Part shown: positions 6,125-13,582 of the stretch, in pieces | Layout of the letters: the number at the start of each line of letters is the position of its first letter | Numbering within the stretch: the first letter of the stretch is position 1 | Source: a virus | Strand: one strand, 5' to 3' | IMG/VR virus record: IMGVR_UViG_3300044981_000063 | Span: 1-55,748 of that record | DNA: 55,748 nt | The notes under the pieces: model-generated | Seen by the model: the letters and a program-made list of their open reading frames with translations, nothing else | What the model was told of the DNA's origin: nothing | Databases searched by the model: none | Position numbers and translations under genes: made by a program

Positions 6125-6342
6125 CAGATGAGCCCTTCTTTCTCCGCAAACCAGCGGCGGACTTGGAGTTGGATATCATCCCCTTCAGAGCCATCTAAAA
6201 GCCGGTCATCACCGCCATGCACGCAAGACCGCGGGCACCAGCATATCGTGCCATGGTCGTCTTCGATCTGCACCGCCTTTGGCCGCACAGCTAAAACCTT
6301 GCAGGAAATTGTTGTGTATGGATCATCGTAGTCAAATGGCAT
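6124..6342 (-). CDS. Small hypothetical protein
   Basis: A 72-residue acidic protein with a beta-rich first half (YTTISCKVLAVRPKAVQIED, then ICWCPRSCV) and an amphipathic tail. The composition is compatible with a small OB- or SH3-like barrel, but this is a guess. Three cysteines lie close together. It overlaps the upstream GIY-YIG gene by 11 bases and the downstream DUF5131 gene by one start/stop. Confidence 0.6.
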   Translation of the reverse strand: MPFDYDDPYTTISCKVLAVRPKAVQIEDDHGTICWCPRSCVHGGDDRLLDGSEGDDIQLQVRRWFAEKEGLI

Positions 6343-6646
6343 CAGAAACCTCCGCAGGCTGCATTTCAGCCGCGCGCTGAATTAAACTCTTTATCTGATC
6401 CAGATGCTTTCGTGAAAGATGAAACCATTCTCCGTTACGGCGCTGCTTGTAGAAAATATTGTGGGCGTATTTTTCGATAGAGCGAGCATGTGCTGGTGAT
6501 TTGCATTTAACCGTGCCGAGTAATGTGAGCTTGTATGGGCTGCCGGTCTGGAGCCTTCTAAGCCGTTTTTCTGGGTTCGATGACGAGCCAATTTTTATCC
6601 GCTTTAATTCTTGCTGGCGTAGAGCGGTGATAAAATAGACATACAT
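6332..6646 (-). CDS. GIY-YIG-like (T5orf172/Mug113-type) protein
   Basis: A 104-residue protein. VYFITA, RIKIGSSSNPEKRLRRLQTG and GEWFHL are the ordered landmarks of the T5orf172/Mug113 branch of the GIY-YIG superfamily. It is the second member in this window, after 929-1273. Whether it cuts DNA is unknown. First gene of the block 6646-3029; the long gap on its right may contain its promoter, though I could not identify convincing boxes. Confidence 0.75.
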   Translation of the reverse strand: MYVYFITALRQQELKRIKIGSSSNPEKRLRRLQTGSPYKLTLLGTVKCKSPAHARSIEKYAHNIFYKQRRNGEWFHLSRKHLDQIKSLIQRAAEMQPAEVSDAI

Positions 6647-7048
6647 CTAGACTTCTCCATAGCTCTGCATTTTCCGCCTGCCGGAATACCCCGGTCAGAG
6701 ACCGCCTGATGGCCTAGGGGAGATATTCCCCCGCGTACTAACTGATTTGGGCCTCCGCCCCGGCGCTGTTCCCATGTCGCCGTCCACCATCTGGGGATTT
6801 CATCGGCTCCCCAAACATTTTGACTACACAGGCTATGGGCCTCGCCAAAATGCTCCGATACCGCTTTGTAACCGTCTAGGCCGCCCGTTCCATGCCTGGA
6901 GCGCGGGCAATTTTTGACAGAAATAGGCTCTGCCGAGCCGTTGGGACACGACGGGTTTCAAAATGATGGCGGGGCTTGTTTTTAGAACGGGTCGGCTATA
7001 AATTAAGCCTTCCACTGCCCGTTCCTGATGCCGCCAGCATCTTGAACC
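6647..7048. other. Non-coding stretch of about 400 bases
   Basis: No frame with a credible start and ribosome site is visible on either strand. A long stop-free leftward frame (about 6965 to 6605) has no ATG, GTG or TTG near its front and I do not call it. Several short GC hairpins occur, for example around 6716-6732. A + strand terminator follows directly, so a rightward untranslated RNA is possible. This stretch also must hold the promoter for the leftward genes below 6646. Confidence 0.4.
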
Positions 7049-7086
7049 GCCCTCGGTGTCTCCCAAGACTCCGGGGGCTTTTTCTT
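7049..7086 (+). terminator. Strong intrinsic terminator for a rightward transcript
   Basis: GCCCTCGG pairs with CCGGGGGC, the stem continues through a T-T mismatch with GTCT/AGAC around a CCCA tetraloop, and TTTTTCTTT follows. About 12 base pairs plus a U-tract. No annotated rightward gene lies within 3.9 kb upstream, which makes its purpose unclear. Confidence 0.75.
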
Positions 7087-7172
7087 TCTGGTTCCTCCTG
7101 CTCAGTCGGGTGTCTCCCGGGCGATTTGGAACCAATTCACGAAATAACCATAAATCCACTAGCCCTAGGGGG

Positions 7173-7541
7173 TCAACGGCTAGGTGTTGTGGGCTCGCCA
7201 GCGTTAACCACAACTATTGGCGATCTAGCCATTTTGGCGCTGGAACCGGTTAGAGCGGCTCTGGAAGGCCAGCGGAAGGCGGGGTCGTTTGGATGGCGTG
7301 GGCGACCGGCAGAACCTTGCCGCGCCTGGGCGGGCACCAGAATTGATTTGGTGGCTGTTTTGGTCTGATCCTCGGCTTCTAGGGCTTTGAGTTTGGACCG
7401 TAGCGCACTGAGGGTACGCCCCGTAATTGTGGCAATATCGTCTAAAGCGCATATGCCTTCGTAAAAACTCAGCGTCATGGCAGCGCGTAGGTAGAGGATT
7501 TCGACCTTGGACCAGCCGATGTTTTGGGGTGGCCTGGTCAT
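7173..7541 (-). CDS. GcrA/Myb-like helix-turn-helix protein
   Basis: A 122-residue protein. Residues about 10-55 (GWSKVEILYLRA, then ALDDIATITGRTLSALRSKL) look like the tri-helical domain of GcrA/Myb-type DNA-binding proteins: a tryptophan-led first helix, then 'site of action, type of unit, choose partner' helices ending in a basic recognition helix. The C-terminal half is proline- and arginine-rich and probably disordered. GcrA proteins cooperate with RNA polymerase in alphaproteobacteria; a phage version could retune transcription. The start overlaps the upstream stop (ATGA). Confidence 0.55.
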   Translation of the reverse strand: MTRPPQNIGWSKVEILYLRAAMTLSFYEGICALDDIATITGRTLSALRSKLKALEAEDQTKTATKSILVPAQARQGSAGRPRHPNDPAFRWPSRAALTGSSAKMARSPIVVVNAGEPTTPSR

Positions 7542-7759
7542 GTCCTGCCTGCCCGAAACTCCGCGCTGCGGAGCTGGTGGCGCGCATGGCGGTCAGGGTC
7601 GGTCAATGTACATTGATGTACATCGGCGTACATTGGGGGCCTCAAATGCTCTGCCGGCCGTTCACCCTGCAGGTCCAAAATCACCGCCCTTCTCCGCTCC
7701 GCAAGCTGCTCTGCGGCCTTGCTGCGGAAGCGGCGGAAACAATGGCTGCATTTTGGCAT
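7538..7759 (-). CDS. Small CxxC protein
   Basis: A 73-residue protein, MPKCSHCFRRFRSKAAEQL at the N-terminus: one CxxC knuckle followed by a strongly basic segment, then His/Arg-rich tail. TAGGAGG lies upstream of the ATG and the stop overlaps the next start. Its coding region contains three 10-bp-phased GTACAT elements, discussed separately. Possibly a nucleic-acid-binding protein; function unknown. Confidence 0.55.
   Translation of the reverse strand: MPKCSHCFRRFRSKAAEQLAERRRAVILDLQGERPAEHLRPPMYADVHQCTLTDPDRHARHQLRSAEFRAGRT
7608..7637. repeat. Three tandem GTACAT elements at exact 10-bp spacing
   Basis: Units GTACATTGAT, GTACATCGGC and GTACATTGGG. The period equals one helical turn and is not a multiple of three, so it is not imposed by the protein. 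Half-sites resemble TGTACA operators. It lies inside the 7538 gene, about 70-100 bases upstream of the GcrA-like gene start at 7541. Confidence 0.5.
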
Positions 7760-7770
7760 GCGACCTCCTA

Positions 7771-8625
7771 TCAGTGAAGTTCAAAGGCTATCGCGCGGTC
7801 CTTAAGAACTGGTGCCCAACACAAATGGCATTTCCCACAATTAAGGCCTTTGCCGCCTGATTGTTGTGCTGGGCACATCAGGGCATCACCTTTTTCTGCG
7901 ACGGATTTTATGGTGATGGCGCGCGGGCCTGTTTCGGCGTCAGAGGTGCGAACTGCAAATCTATCCCAGCGCGCCTCGCGTAGCTCGTGAACGGCATCGC
8001 CGATCACGGTGCCCTGCTGCCAATGGGTGTAGCCGAAAATATGCAGAGCCGGAAAGAAGTCCAGCGCATTTTCCCAGAACTGAAAATACTTGAGCGAAAT
8101 GAAGTCGCCGAGCACGTGAAGACGAATTACAAAGCCGCCAGGATGCTTGCGCTGCAATTGTCCAAGCTCAAGGCCAAGCTTTGCAATCAATTCTGGCCCG
8201 TATTTATAACGCTTTGCGTGGCCCATCGCATTGCCCATGCAGTTGAGAAAGAGATCGCAGGAGCGCGGGCATGTTTCGCGTTCAACCAGGGTGAGTGAAT
8301 AAATCGGAAAGCCCTTCCACTTGCCCTTCGTCACGACTTTCCCGAGTTTGCGCTGGTTGTCGCCGGATTTCAGCAGCGTTGTTTGGCGAGTGACGGTGTA
8401 GATGCGCCCTTGGAAGACCGTGGTGCCGTTGACGTAGGCAGGGTGGGCTTTCGTGATCGCGCGGCCAGTTCCGCTCGCGTGGAATTGCAGACCAAGCGTC
8501 CGCGACTTCCCGTCTATCGAGCCGCGCGTTCGGCCCATTTCCTTGGCTATCTTGCGAAAATGCCCCCCATGGATATCCCAAAGCCGCCGCAATTCGGCTT
8601 CCTGCGCTGCATCCCATGCTGGCAT
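7771..8625 (-). CDS. HTH-fused Cys-rich phage protein (Gp88-like, tentative)
   Basis: A 284-residue protein. The ATG at 8625 is preceded by GGGAGGGG; the longer frame is rejected. Residues 1-50 form a GcrA/Myb-like DNA-binding domain (ELRRLWDIHGGHFRKIAKEM, then RTRGSIDGKSRTLGL). The rest contains CPRSCDLFLNC, RLHVLGDF, a WRTSD-like RTSDAETG segment and a final CGKCHLCW. This matches, in my judgement, a recurrent phage family with conserved cysteines and a LGDF motif, suggestive of an iron-sulphur or radical-SAM-like fold. Activity unknown. The fusion to a DNA-binding domain is unusual. Confidence 0.55.
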   Translation of the reverse strand: MPAWDAAQEAELRRLWDIHGGHFRKIAKEMGRTRGSIDGKSRTLGLQFHASGTGRAITKAHPAYVNGTTVFQGRIYTVTRQTTLLKSGDNQRKLGKVVTKGKWKGFPIYSLTLVERETCPRSCDLFLNCMGNAMGHAKRYKYGPELIAKLGLELGQLQRKHPGGFVIRLHVLGDFISLKYFQFWENALDFFPALHIFGYTHWQQGTVIGDAVHELREARWDRFAVRTSDAETGPRAITIKSVAEKGDALMCPAQQSGGKGLNCGKCHLCWAPVLKDRAIAFELH

Positions 8626-8755
8626 GAATTCCCCTCCCAAAATAGGAAACCGTGAGCGGCCCCGGCAGGGGGCTGGGGAGGCTTGTTCCGAAAGCCGCCC
8701 ACCGTTCCTATGCACCGAGTGATCAAGCCCGGCGCGAATCTCTTAGACATGTCCT

Positions 8756-9085
8756 TTAGCTTTTGCAAGCCTCAGCGCGAAGGTCCAGATCGGCCCCGAC
8801 GCGGGCTATGGCCCCTAAGGCCGATTGCGGTGCGCCCAATTCCCCACTCCCGAAAGCCTTCACCAGATCGCCCATGGTCATTCCATTTTGGAGCAGCAGA
8901 GACAGGCAAATCGCGGCATCGACCATCAGGGCGCTAAAGTCGTTGCCCTCCTTGGTGCTGCGCATAAAAGCCTCGCGGACGTGCAAATCAGAGCCGAAGC
9001 TGAAAGTGCAATCGAAGGTCATGCCCCGATGCTCGACCGGGACGGTCACGCCGTGGCGGCGGTTTGGCAAAGGCGTGCGGGTCAT
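8756..9085 (-). CDS. Stand-alone TSCPD-domain protein (ribonucleotide-reductase tail-like)
   Basis: A 109-residue protein built as HGVTVPVEHRGMTFDCTFSF, then REAFMRSTKEGNDF, then DAAICLSLLLQNGMTMGDL: the order and spacing of the TSCPD/NrdJ C-terminal domain of adenosylcobalamin-type ribonucleotide reductases. No catalytic reductase is nearby. In alphaproteobacterial phages this piece occurs alone; its role may be in nucleotide sensing or as a partner of the host enzyme, which is inference. The start overlaps the stop of the methyltransferase gene (ATGA). 130 non-coding bases follow. Confidence 0.65.
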   Translation of the reverse strand: MTRTPLPNRRHGVTVPVEHRGMTFDCTFSFGSDLHVREAFMRSTKEGNDFSALMVDAAICLSLLLQNGMTMGDLVKAFGSGELGAPQSALGAIARVGADLDLRAEACKS

Positions 9086-9783
9086 TGTGCGACGTCCAAC
9101 AACGGCGCAGGAGATTCTTTGGCGAAGCGCCGTGCGTCAGCCGGGCGGTGCAGGCGAGCCTTGGTGCCAGGCGGGATGGCGGTGATCGGCATGGGCACGG
9201 CGCCCTTGAGAAAGAAAAACCAAGCATGGCAACTGGCTTGGCTGGCGACCGGGTCCCATTGGCCCAGCACCATGGAAACCCGGTCGGAAAACACGGCGCA
9301 CAGCGTGAGGCGGTTCGGCCCCTCAAAAAGCGCAGAATACCGCTCTTTTCCCTCAAGAAATGCCACACGGCAAAGTAATGCCACGCCCCGGCGCGCACGG
9401 CGCAGGCCTTCGGCAAGGAATTGTTCGGCCCGGTCGAATGGTGGGTTCGTAACCACCCAATCGACCGGCCCTGGCGCGTCGCCCGCCATCAGGAAATCCA
9501 CCACATCGCCATAGCCGTGGGCGTGAATGTCGGAGGCGTGGACGGTCCGGAAATATTCATCCAGTGCTGCCGCCATATGGCCTTCGCCGCAGGCTGGTTC
9601 CCAGACCGCGCAGGCTTCTGGGTCCAGTTTCAATAAGATTTCCGCGCCTGCCCGTGCCGCCCATGGAGGCGTAGGGTAATAATTCAGAACCCGGTAAAGC
9701 GCGGTCTGCGGGTCGTCCGCCTCATGCACCTTTGGTCCTCGTTGCTGGCGCACGGCAGACGATTTATTGGGCCGCTTTTTCAT
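9082..9783 (-). CDS. DNA adenine-type methyltransferase
   Basis: A 233-residue S-adenosylmethionine-dependent DNA methyltransferase. Motif I is EPACGEGH at residues 62-69 (cofactor pocket); motif IV is NPPF at residues 113-116, typical of N6-adenine (or N4-cytosine) enzymes. The target-recognition part is small, suggesting a short recognition site. There is no restriction partner, so it most likely protects phage DNA from host restriction or marks it for regulation. Its neighbours are the TSCPD gene (overlapping) and the RuvC-like gene. Confidence 0.85.
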   Translation of the reverse strand: MKKRPNKSSAVRQQRGPKVHEADDPQTALYRVLNYYPTPPWAARAGAEILLKLDPEACAVWEPACGEGHMAAALDEYFRTVHASDIHAHGYGDVVDFLMAGDAPGPVDWVVTNPPFDRAEQFLAEGLRRARRGVALLCRVAFLEGKERYSALFEGPNRLTLCAVFSDRVSMVLGQWDPVASQASCHAWFFFLKGAVPMPITAIPPGTKARLHRPADARRFAKESPAPLLDVAQ

Positions 9784-9817
9784 CCCCGTTTCCGCCTCTG
9801 GCGCACGGTGGGGGCGG

Positions 9818-10306
9818 TCATGGCTTGATCCTATCGAGCAGTGTGAATTGATCCAACGCCCAAGTCAGGATGCACATGGCCTCGGCAGCATCGTGTTCGG
9901 CTATTTCCCGCCCACGGCGCTTGCAGTAGTCCAGCGCGGCCCTTTTGGGGTTATCCGGGAACCCGTGGCCCAGAACCTTTGCCCGCCATGTGCTTGGCCC
10001 TGGCAGCCGCAGCCAGCCAACCCCGGCATTCGAGGCCGCAGCCTGGGCGGCGCCGGACAGCATTGTCAGGACGCGGCCCGTGTGGGCGGATCGGCCCCCA
10101 AGGCTCAAGGGGGCCTCAATCGCTACCCCGCCGATCCCGTTCGCCTTCGCAACTGCAAGAACGGCAGAATAGATGCTGCCCAAGGACTGGGGCCGTTTTT
10201 CGTCAGAAAACCCCGGAAGCCGCCAAACACCGCAATGAGCGCTGGCAAAGCTATCGCCATGCGCCCATCCCGTGTTCTCAGCGAGGTCTAGGGCCAAGAT
10301 TTTCAC
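9818..10306 (-). CDS. RuvC-like Holliday junction resolvase
   Basis: A 162-residue RNase H-fold nuclease. LALDLAENTGWA carries the first catalytic aspartate, AIEAPLS the glutamate, and AEHDAAEAMCIL the C-terminal acidic residues, the RuvC pattern. It would cut four-way junctions during replication or recombination and debranch DNA before packaging. The length fits phage RuvC-like enzymes. The ATG at 10306 overlaps the upstream stop. Confidence 0.8.
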   Translation of the reverse strand: MKILALDLAENTGWAHGDSFASAHCGVWRLPGFSDEKRPQSLGSIYSAVLAVAKANGIGGVAIEAPLSLGGRSAHTGRVLTMLSGAAQAAASNAGVGWLRLPGPSTWRAKVLGHGFPDNPKRAALDYCKRRGREIAEHDAAEAMCILTWALDQFTLLDRIKP

Positions 10307-10833
10307 GCTGCAGTCTTGCCGCCCGTGATGATCTCAGCCTGGGCATCGTTCCAGCGCCGCATATATTGGACGTGGCCCGGCGCGCCTTCTGGCCAGCGCT
10401 TGGTATCGGGCGTGCGGCCCGTGCTGCCCGCTTGATACCCCTCGGCACCGGCTTGTTCCTCAATAGTCCCATATTTGGGCTCGAACAGGGAGATTTGGAC
10501 GGGCAGACCAGCCTCAGCGGCCATTGTCGCCAGCTGGCGCAGCTGGGCGGCCATATCCAGTGGGTCCATGCGTTGGAATTTCAGGAAAGACATGATCGCG
10601 GCGACATCAACCCCAGCCTCTTTCGCCTTTTTCTTGGCGTCAGAAACCTTGCCTTGGGCGGTGCTGGCCTTGTCCATCCAGCCAGCAATGTTATCGACGT
10701 GGTACATCAGGTCTTTGGTCGGGGGCTGATTGCCAGACAGGAGGGAAAGGTTAACGGTTTCCACTTCCTCGTCTTTGCTGGGCTTTGCAGCCTTTTTGCC
10801 GGTTTTCTTGGGTTTTGATGCTTTCTTTGCCAT
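10303..10833 (-). CDS. Coiled-coil / RMF-like C-terminal protein
   Basis: A 176-residue protein with a Lys/Ala-rich N-terminal tail (MAKKASKPKKTGKK), a helical core (KVSDAKKKAKEAGVDVAAI) reminiscent of the DUF2312/GapR helical layout, and a C-terminal AGAEGYQAGSTGR...W element like ribosome-modulation-factor motifs. AAGGAGAG sits at ideal distance from the ATG. Such proteins recur in alphaproteobacterial phages; nucleic-acid or ribosome binding is plausible but unproven. A 15-bp palindrome lies 25 bases upstream. Confidence 0.55.
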   Translation of the reverse strand: MAKKASKPKKTGKKAAKPSKDEEVETVNLSLLSGNQPPTKDLMYHVDNIAGWMDKASTAQGKVSDAKKKAKEAGVDVAAIMSFLKFQRMDPLDMAAQLRQLATMAAEAGLPVQISLFEPKYGTIEEQAGAEGYQAGSTGRTPDTKRWPEGAPGHVQYMRRWNDAQAEIITGGKTAA

Positions 10834-10857
10834 TCTACTCTCCTTGGGTTGTAAAAT

Positions 10858-10872
10858 TGTTTCACAGAAACA
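10858..10872. repeat. 15-bp palindrome (candidate operator)
   Basis: TGTTTC, ACA, GAAACA, a perfect dyad in the 50-base gap upstream of the 10833 gene. No confident promoter boxes were found beside it. Confidence 0.35.
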
Positions 10873-10883
10873 TAGGATTGATT

Positions 10884-11132
10884 TTATTGAGATTTTTTCG
10901 CTCTTGGGAAATATTCAGGGCACAACTCATGCTCTGTCGGAAACTTTCTTGCTTTGGCTTTTCGGACTGCGGCGGCAACGGCCACGACCCTTTCCCGCGG
11001 GCATCGCCGCCATTGAGTTACGGCTTGGGGGGTGCAGGGGCGCTCCGGCGACGCTTCATTGACGATCTTGGCCAGGGCTGATTTCCCGCCAAGGATATCA
11101 ATTGCAGCTTCTAGGGCCTCTTCCGGGGTCAT
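10884..11132 (-). CDS. YdaS-like Cro-type regulator
   Basis: An 82-residue DNA-binding protein with the YdaS/Cro pattern: AAIDILGGKSALAKIV, CTPQAVTQWRR, then RERVVAVAAAV. The tryptophan after TPQAVTQ and the start-of-helix spacing are typical. It is divergent from the rightward operon beginning at 11280, the classic position of a switch repressor, so it probably controls the 11133-11279 intergenic region. Confidence 0.75.
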   Translation of the reverse strand: MTPEEALEAAIDILGGKSALAKIVNEASPERPCTPQAVTQWRRCPRERVVAVAAAVRKAKARKFPTEHELCPEYFPRAKKSQ

Positions 11133-11279
11133 ACATCTAGGCCTTGGGTGATTTGCAGATCAGGACGCTATGCCTAGGCTTTCGGCGAGTAAAGGCCGTC
11201 GCTTGGAATTATTTAAGCCAGCCAGTTGCGGCCTATGCGAAAGTCTGGCACATTCTGCGTCGAAACAGGGAGACTGGAA
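11133..11279. promoter_or_regulatory. Divergent intergenic control region
   Basis: 147 bases between the leftward YdaS-like gene and the rightward Lar/RecE/RecT operon. Promoters for both directions must lie here by position, but I found no pair of boxes good enough to mark. An AGGGAG ribosome site for the 11280 gene is present at its right end. Confidence 0.4.
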
Positions 11280-11513
11280 ATGGGCAATTTAAGCATGGCT
11301 GAGGTAGTAGACCGGGGCATGGCGCGGCGTGAAATGCCCGCTGTTTGCCCATTTTGTGGGGATGATCCGCCACTAGCGGCCGTCGGATATTCTTTCGGTC
11401 GAAGCCCGCGCTACATGGTCGGATGCCAGAATGATGACTGCCCGGCCCAGCCCAGCGTTTCTGGGGATACAATTGACGAGGCCTGGGCACGCTGGAACCG
11501 GCGCGCACCATGA
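11280..11513 (+). CDS. Lar-family restriction-alleviation-like protein
   Basis: A 77-residue zinc-binding protein. VCPFCGD, then VGCQNDDC, then the DTIDEAWARWNRR tail form the Lar signature (two CxxC-type knuckles and a terminal WNxR). The ATG at 11280 has AGGGAG upstream; the longer frame is rejected. Lar/Ral proteins modulate host type I restriction by acting on its modification activity. It is the first gene of the rightward operon and its stop overlaps the next start. Confidence 0.75.
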   Translation: MGNLSMAEVVDRGMARREMPAVCPFCGDDPPLAAVGYSFGRSPRYMVGCQNDDCPAQPSVSGDTIDEAWARWNRRAP

Positions 11514-12448
11514 AAATCACCAAGGCTGGCCTTTACAGCGGCGTCCCCATGTCTGCCTACCAGGGTGATCTTTGCGGCGAGCCGTCGATTTCATCGTCTG
11601 GCCTTCGCACGCTATTCCTCGAAAGCCCCAAGCATTACTGGCGGGATTCTTACCTCAACCCCCATAGGCCAGAACAGAAAGACAGCGACGCTTTTGTGTT
11701 GGGGCGGGCTGCGCATCATTTGCTTTTGGGCGAGGACGCCTTTTCCACCCTATTCATCATGCGCCCCGATAAGTTCGATTCCTGGCGCACAACCGCATCC
11801 AAGGAATGGCGTGCAGAACAGGAGGCGGAAGGCCGCACCGTGCTGCTGCCCGCCCAGCTTGAGCAAATCCGGGGCATGGCGCGGTCGCTGGCTTCTGAGC
11901 CGCTTATTTCAGCCGGCATACTCAATGGGCAGATCGAGCAGAGCTTGGTCTGGAAAGACAAGGAAACCGGGGTTTATTTGAAGTCCCGGCCTGACGCAAT
12001 TCCTAATGACAGCGGGGATTTTTGCGACCTCAAAACTTCTGTGAACTATGGCTTTGATCTGGACCGCGATATTTCCAAGTACAGGTACGATATTCAGGCT
12101 GCATTGTGCGGCATGGGCGTGCGCGAAATTCTCAAGCGCGAGATGGAAAGCTTTTCCTTCTGCTTCGTGGAAAAGGACGCGCCATTCAGTGTCGAAATCC
12201 TAACCCTCAAGAAAGAGGACATTGCCGCCGCTGAGCAAGATATCCGCGTGGCGCTGGATACCTTCGCCTGGTGCCTGAAAACGGGGGATTGGTTTGGCCC
12301 AGCCGGAACGCAGCGCGACGCGCGGCCTGTGTTTATTTCGGATTGGGCTCGCCAGCAGGCAGAATTCCGGCGCGACTTTCTTAAGCGGGAGATCGCGCGG
12401 GCAACTATGGACGGCCCGACACAGGCCGATTATTTGGGAGCAGGTTGA
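11510..12448 (+). CDS. RecE/exonuclease VIII-like PD-(D/E)XK nuclease
   Basis: A 312-residue protein. SISSSGLRTLFLESPKHY, LGRAAHHLLLG, LKSRPDAIP and DLKTSVNYGFD follow in the order of the PDDEXK exonuclease family (motifs H, DA and DLKT). The probable catalytic residues are the aspartate of RPDA, the aspartate and lysine of DLKT, and the histidine of AAHH. It digests duplex ends to expose single strands for the RecT-like annealing protein encoded immediately downstream (TGA then ATG). Together they form the homologous-recombination module. Confidence 0.85.
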   Translation: MKITKAGLYSGVPMSAYQGDLCGEPSISSSGLRTLFLESPKHYWRDSYLNPHRPEQKDSDAFVLGRAAHHLLLGEDAFSTLFIMRPDKFDSWRTTASKEWRAEQEAEGRTVLLPAQLEQIRGMARSLASEPLISAGILNGQIEQSLVWKDKETGVYLKSRPDAIPNDSGDFCDLKTSVNYGFDLDRDISKYRYDIQAALCGMGVREILKREMESFSFCFVEKDAPFSVEILTLKKEDIAAAEQDIRVALDTFAWCLKTGDWFGPAGTQRDARPVFISDWARQQAEFRRDFLKREIARATMDGPTQADYLGAG

Positions 12449-13582
12449 ATGGATATCGACAAACTGGAAGGCAAGATTGACCGGGTTGCGGCCGGCGCTA
12501 CCGAAATCCACATGGGCTTTGGCGGTGTGAAATTCCAGACCATGATGGAATTGATGGAGTTCTCGAAGTTGATGGCGGTTTCTGGCTCTGCTGTTCCTTA
12601 CCATCTGCGCGGCAATCCGGGCGCATGCCTCGCCATTTGCACCAAGGCGCTGCGGTTTGGCTTCGACCCCTTTGCCTTGGCAGAACACTCTTTTGCGATG
12701 AGCAAGGAAGTTGACACCACGGTCACCCAGCCAACGGGAGGCCGTACCACTATCAAGGAAAAGGTCGAAACTATTGCCTACGATTCCTATGTGCTCCGGG
12801 CGATAATAGAATCCCATGCTCCGATTAAGGGGCGGCTAAAATATTCTTATGCAGGAGAAGGCGACGAGCGGACCTGCACAGTCAGTTGCATACTGTTGGA
12901 AACAGACGAGATTATTTCCCTCACATCAGTCACGCTGGGCAAGCGGAAAAAAGACATTGGCACGAGCGAGAAAGGCAATCTCAAGGGCTCGTCGCTATGG
13001 ATCACGAAGCCAGATCAGCAGCAGGGATATGACACCGCCCGCGATCTATGTCGCCTGCACTTTCCTGAAGTCTTAATGGGATGGTACGACAAGGACGAAT
13101 TTGACGAATACGCCAAGGCTGCGGCGGCTACGGACGTGACCCCCGCATCTGGCCTTAAGGAACGGCTGGCTGCGGGCACCAAAGGTGAGGCCAAAGGCTT
13201 TTCCGCTGCCCATGTGACCGAACAGATAGGCCACTCCCCCGGAACTGTCCTAGACGCCAGTATGCCCGCGAAAGAACCGGCACTGGCTGGCGAGGCCGGG
13301 GAGGGTGGCACCAAGGGCCGCAAGCGGAAAACAGCCGCCAGTGAGGCTCCTGAGCCTTCCAATGCTGCACCCGCGAACGAACCTCTAGCCGATCTGACCG
13401 CCGAATGGCTGGACGAGAAGATCGCCGAGGCCAATAACCTGACGGCCATGGCGCTGCTGGATGAACTGGACCCGGCGGTTTGGAAGCGGCTGGATATCGA
13501 CGGGCGCAAGAAAGACCTGGGCCCGAAATGGGAAGCCGAGGGCTTTGAACCAAACCGCGCCCGCCTTATGAGCGCCACATGA
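12449..13582 (+). CDS. recT: RecT-family single-strand annealing protein
   Basis: A 377-residue protein. ELMEFSKLMAVSGSAVPYHL, then CLAICTKALRFGFDPFA, then a conserved core ending in ARDLCRLHFPEVL correspond to the RecT family. The C-terminal 130 residues are low-complexity (Pro/Glu/Ala/Lys), as in many phage versions, followed by a small folded tail. It anneals complementary strands exposed by the upstream nuclease. The gene begins the base after the nuclease stop, indicating coupled expression. The three-letter symbol is by family, not by proven orthology. Confidence 0.8.
   Translation: MDIDKLEGKIDRVAAGATEIHMGFGGVKFQTMMELMEFSKLMAVSGSAVPYHLRGNPGACLAICTKALRFGFDPFALAEHSFAMSKEVDTTVTQPTGGRTTIKEKVETIAYDSYVLRAIIESHAPIKGRLKYSYAGEGDERTCTVSCILLETDEIISLTSVTLGKRKKDIGTSEKGNLKGSSLWITKPDQQQGYDTARDLCRLHFPEVLMGWYDKDEFDEYAKAAAATDVTPASGLKERLAAGTKGEAKGFSAAHVTEQIGHSPGTVLDASMPAKEPALAGEAGEGGTKGRKRKTAASEAPEPSNAAPANEPLADLTAEWLDEKIAEANNLTAMALLDELDPAVWKRLDIDGRKKDLGPKWEAEGFEPNRARLMSAT

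Noticed and set aside
6914-6942. TTGACA at 6914-6919 as a + strand promoter for the putative RNA
   Set aside because: No acceptable -10 box 16-18 bases downstream.
6605-6965. Long stop-free leftward frame with a natural-looking stretch (VWGADEIPRWW)
   Set aside because: No usable start codon in its front half and no ribosome site; possibly a decayed gene, but not supportable.
6833-7213. 126-codon leftward ORF across the non-coding region
   Set aside because: It runs through the + strand terminator, has no ribosome site, and its end overlaps the 7173 gene; sequence looks random.
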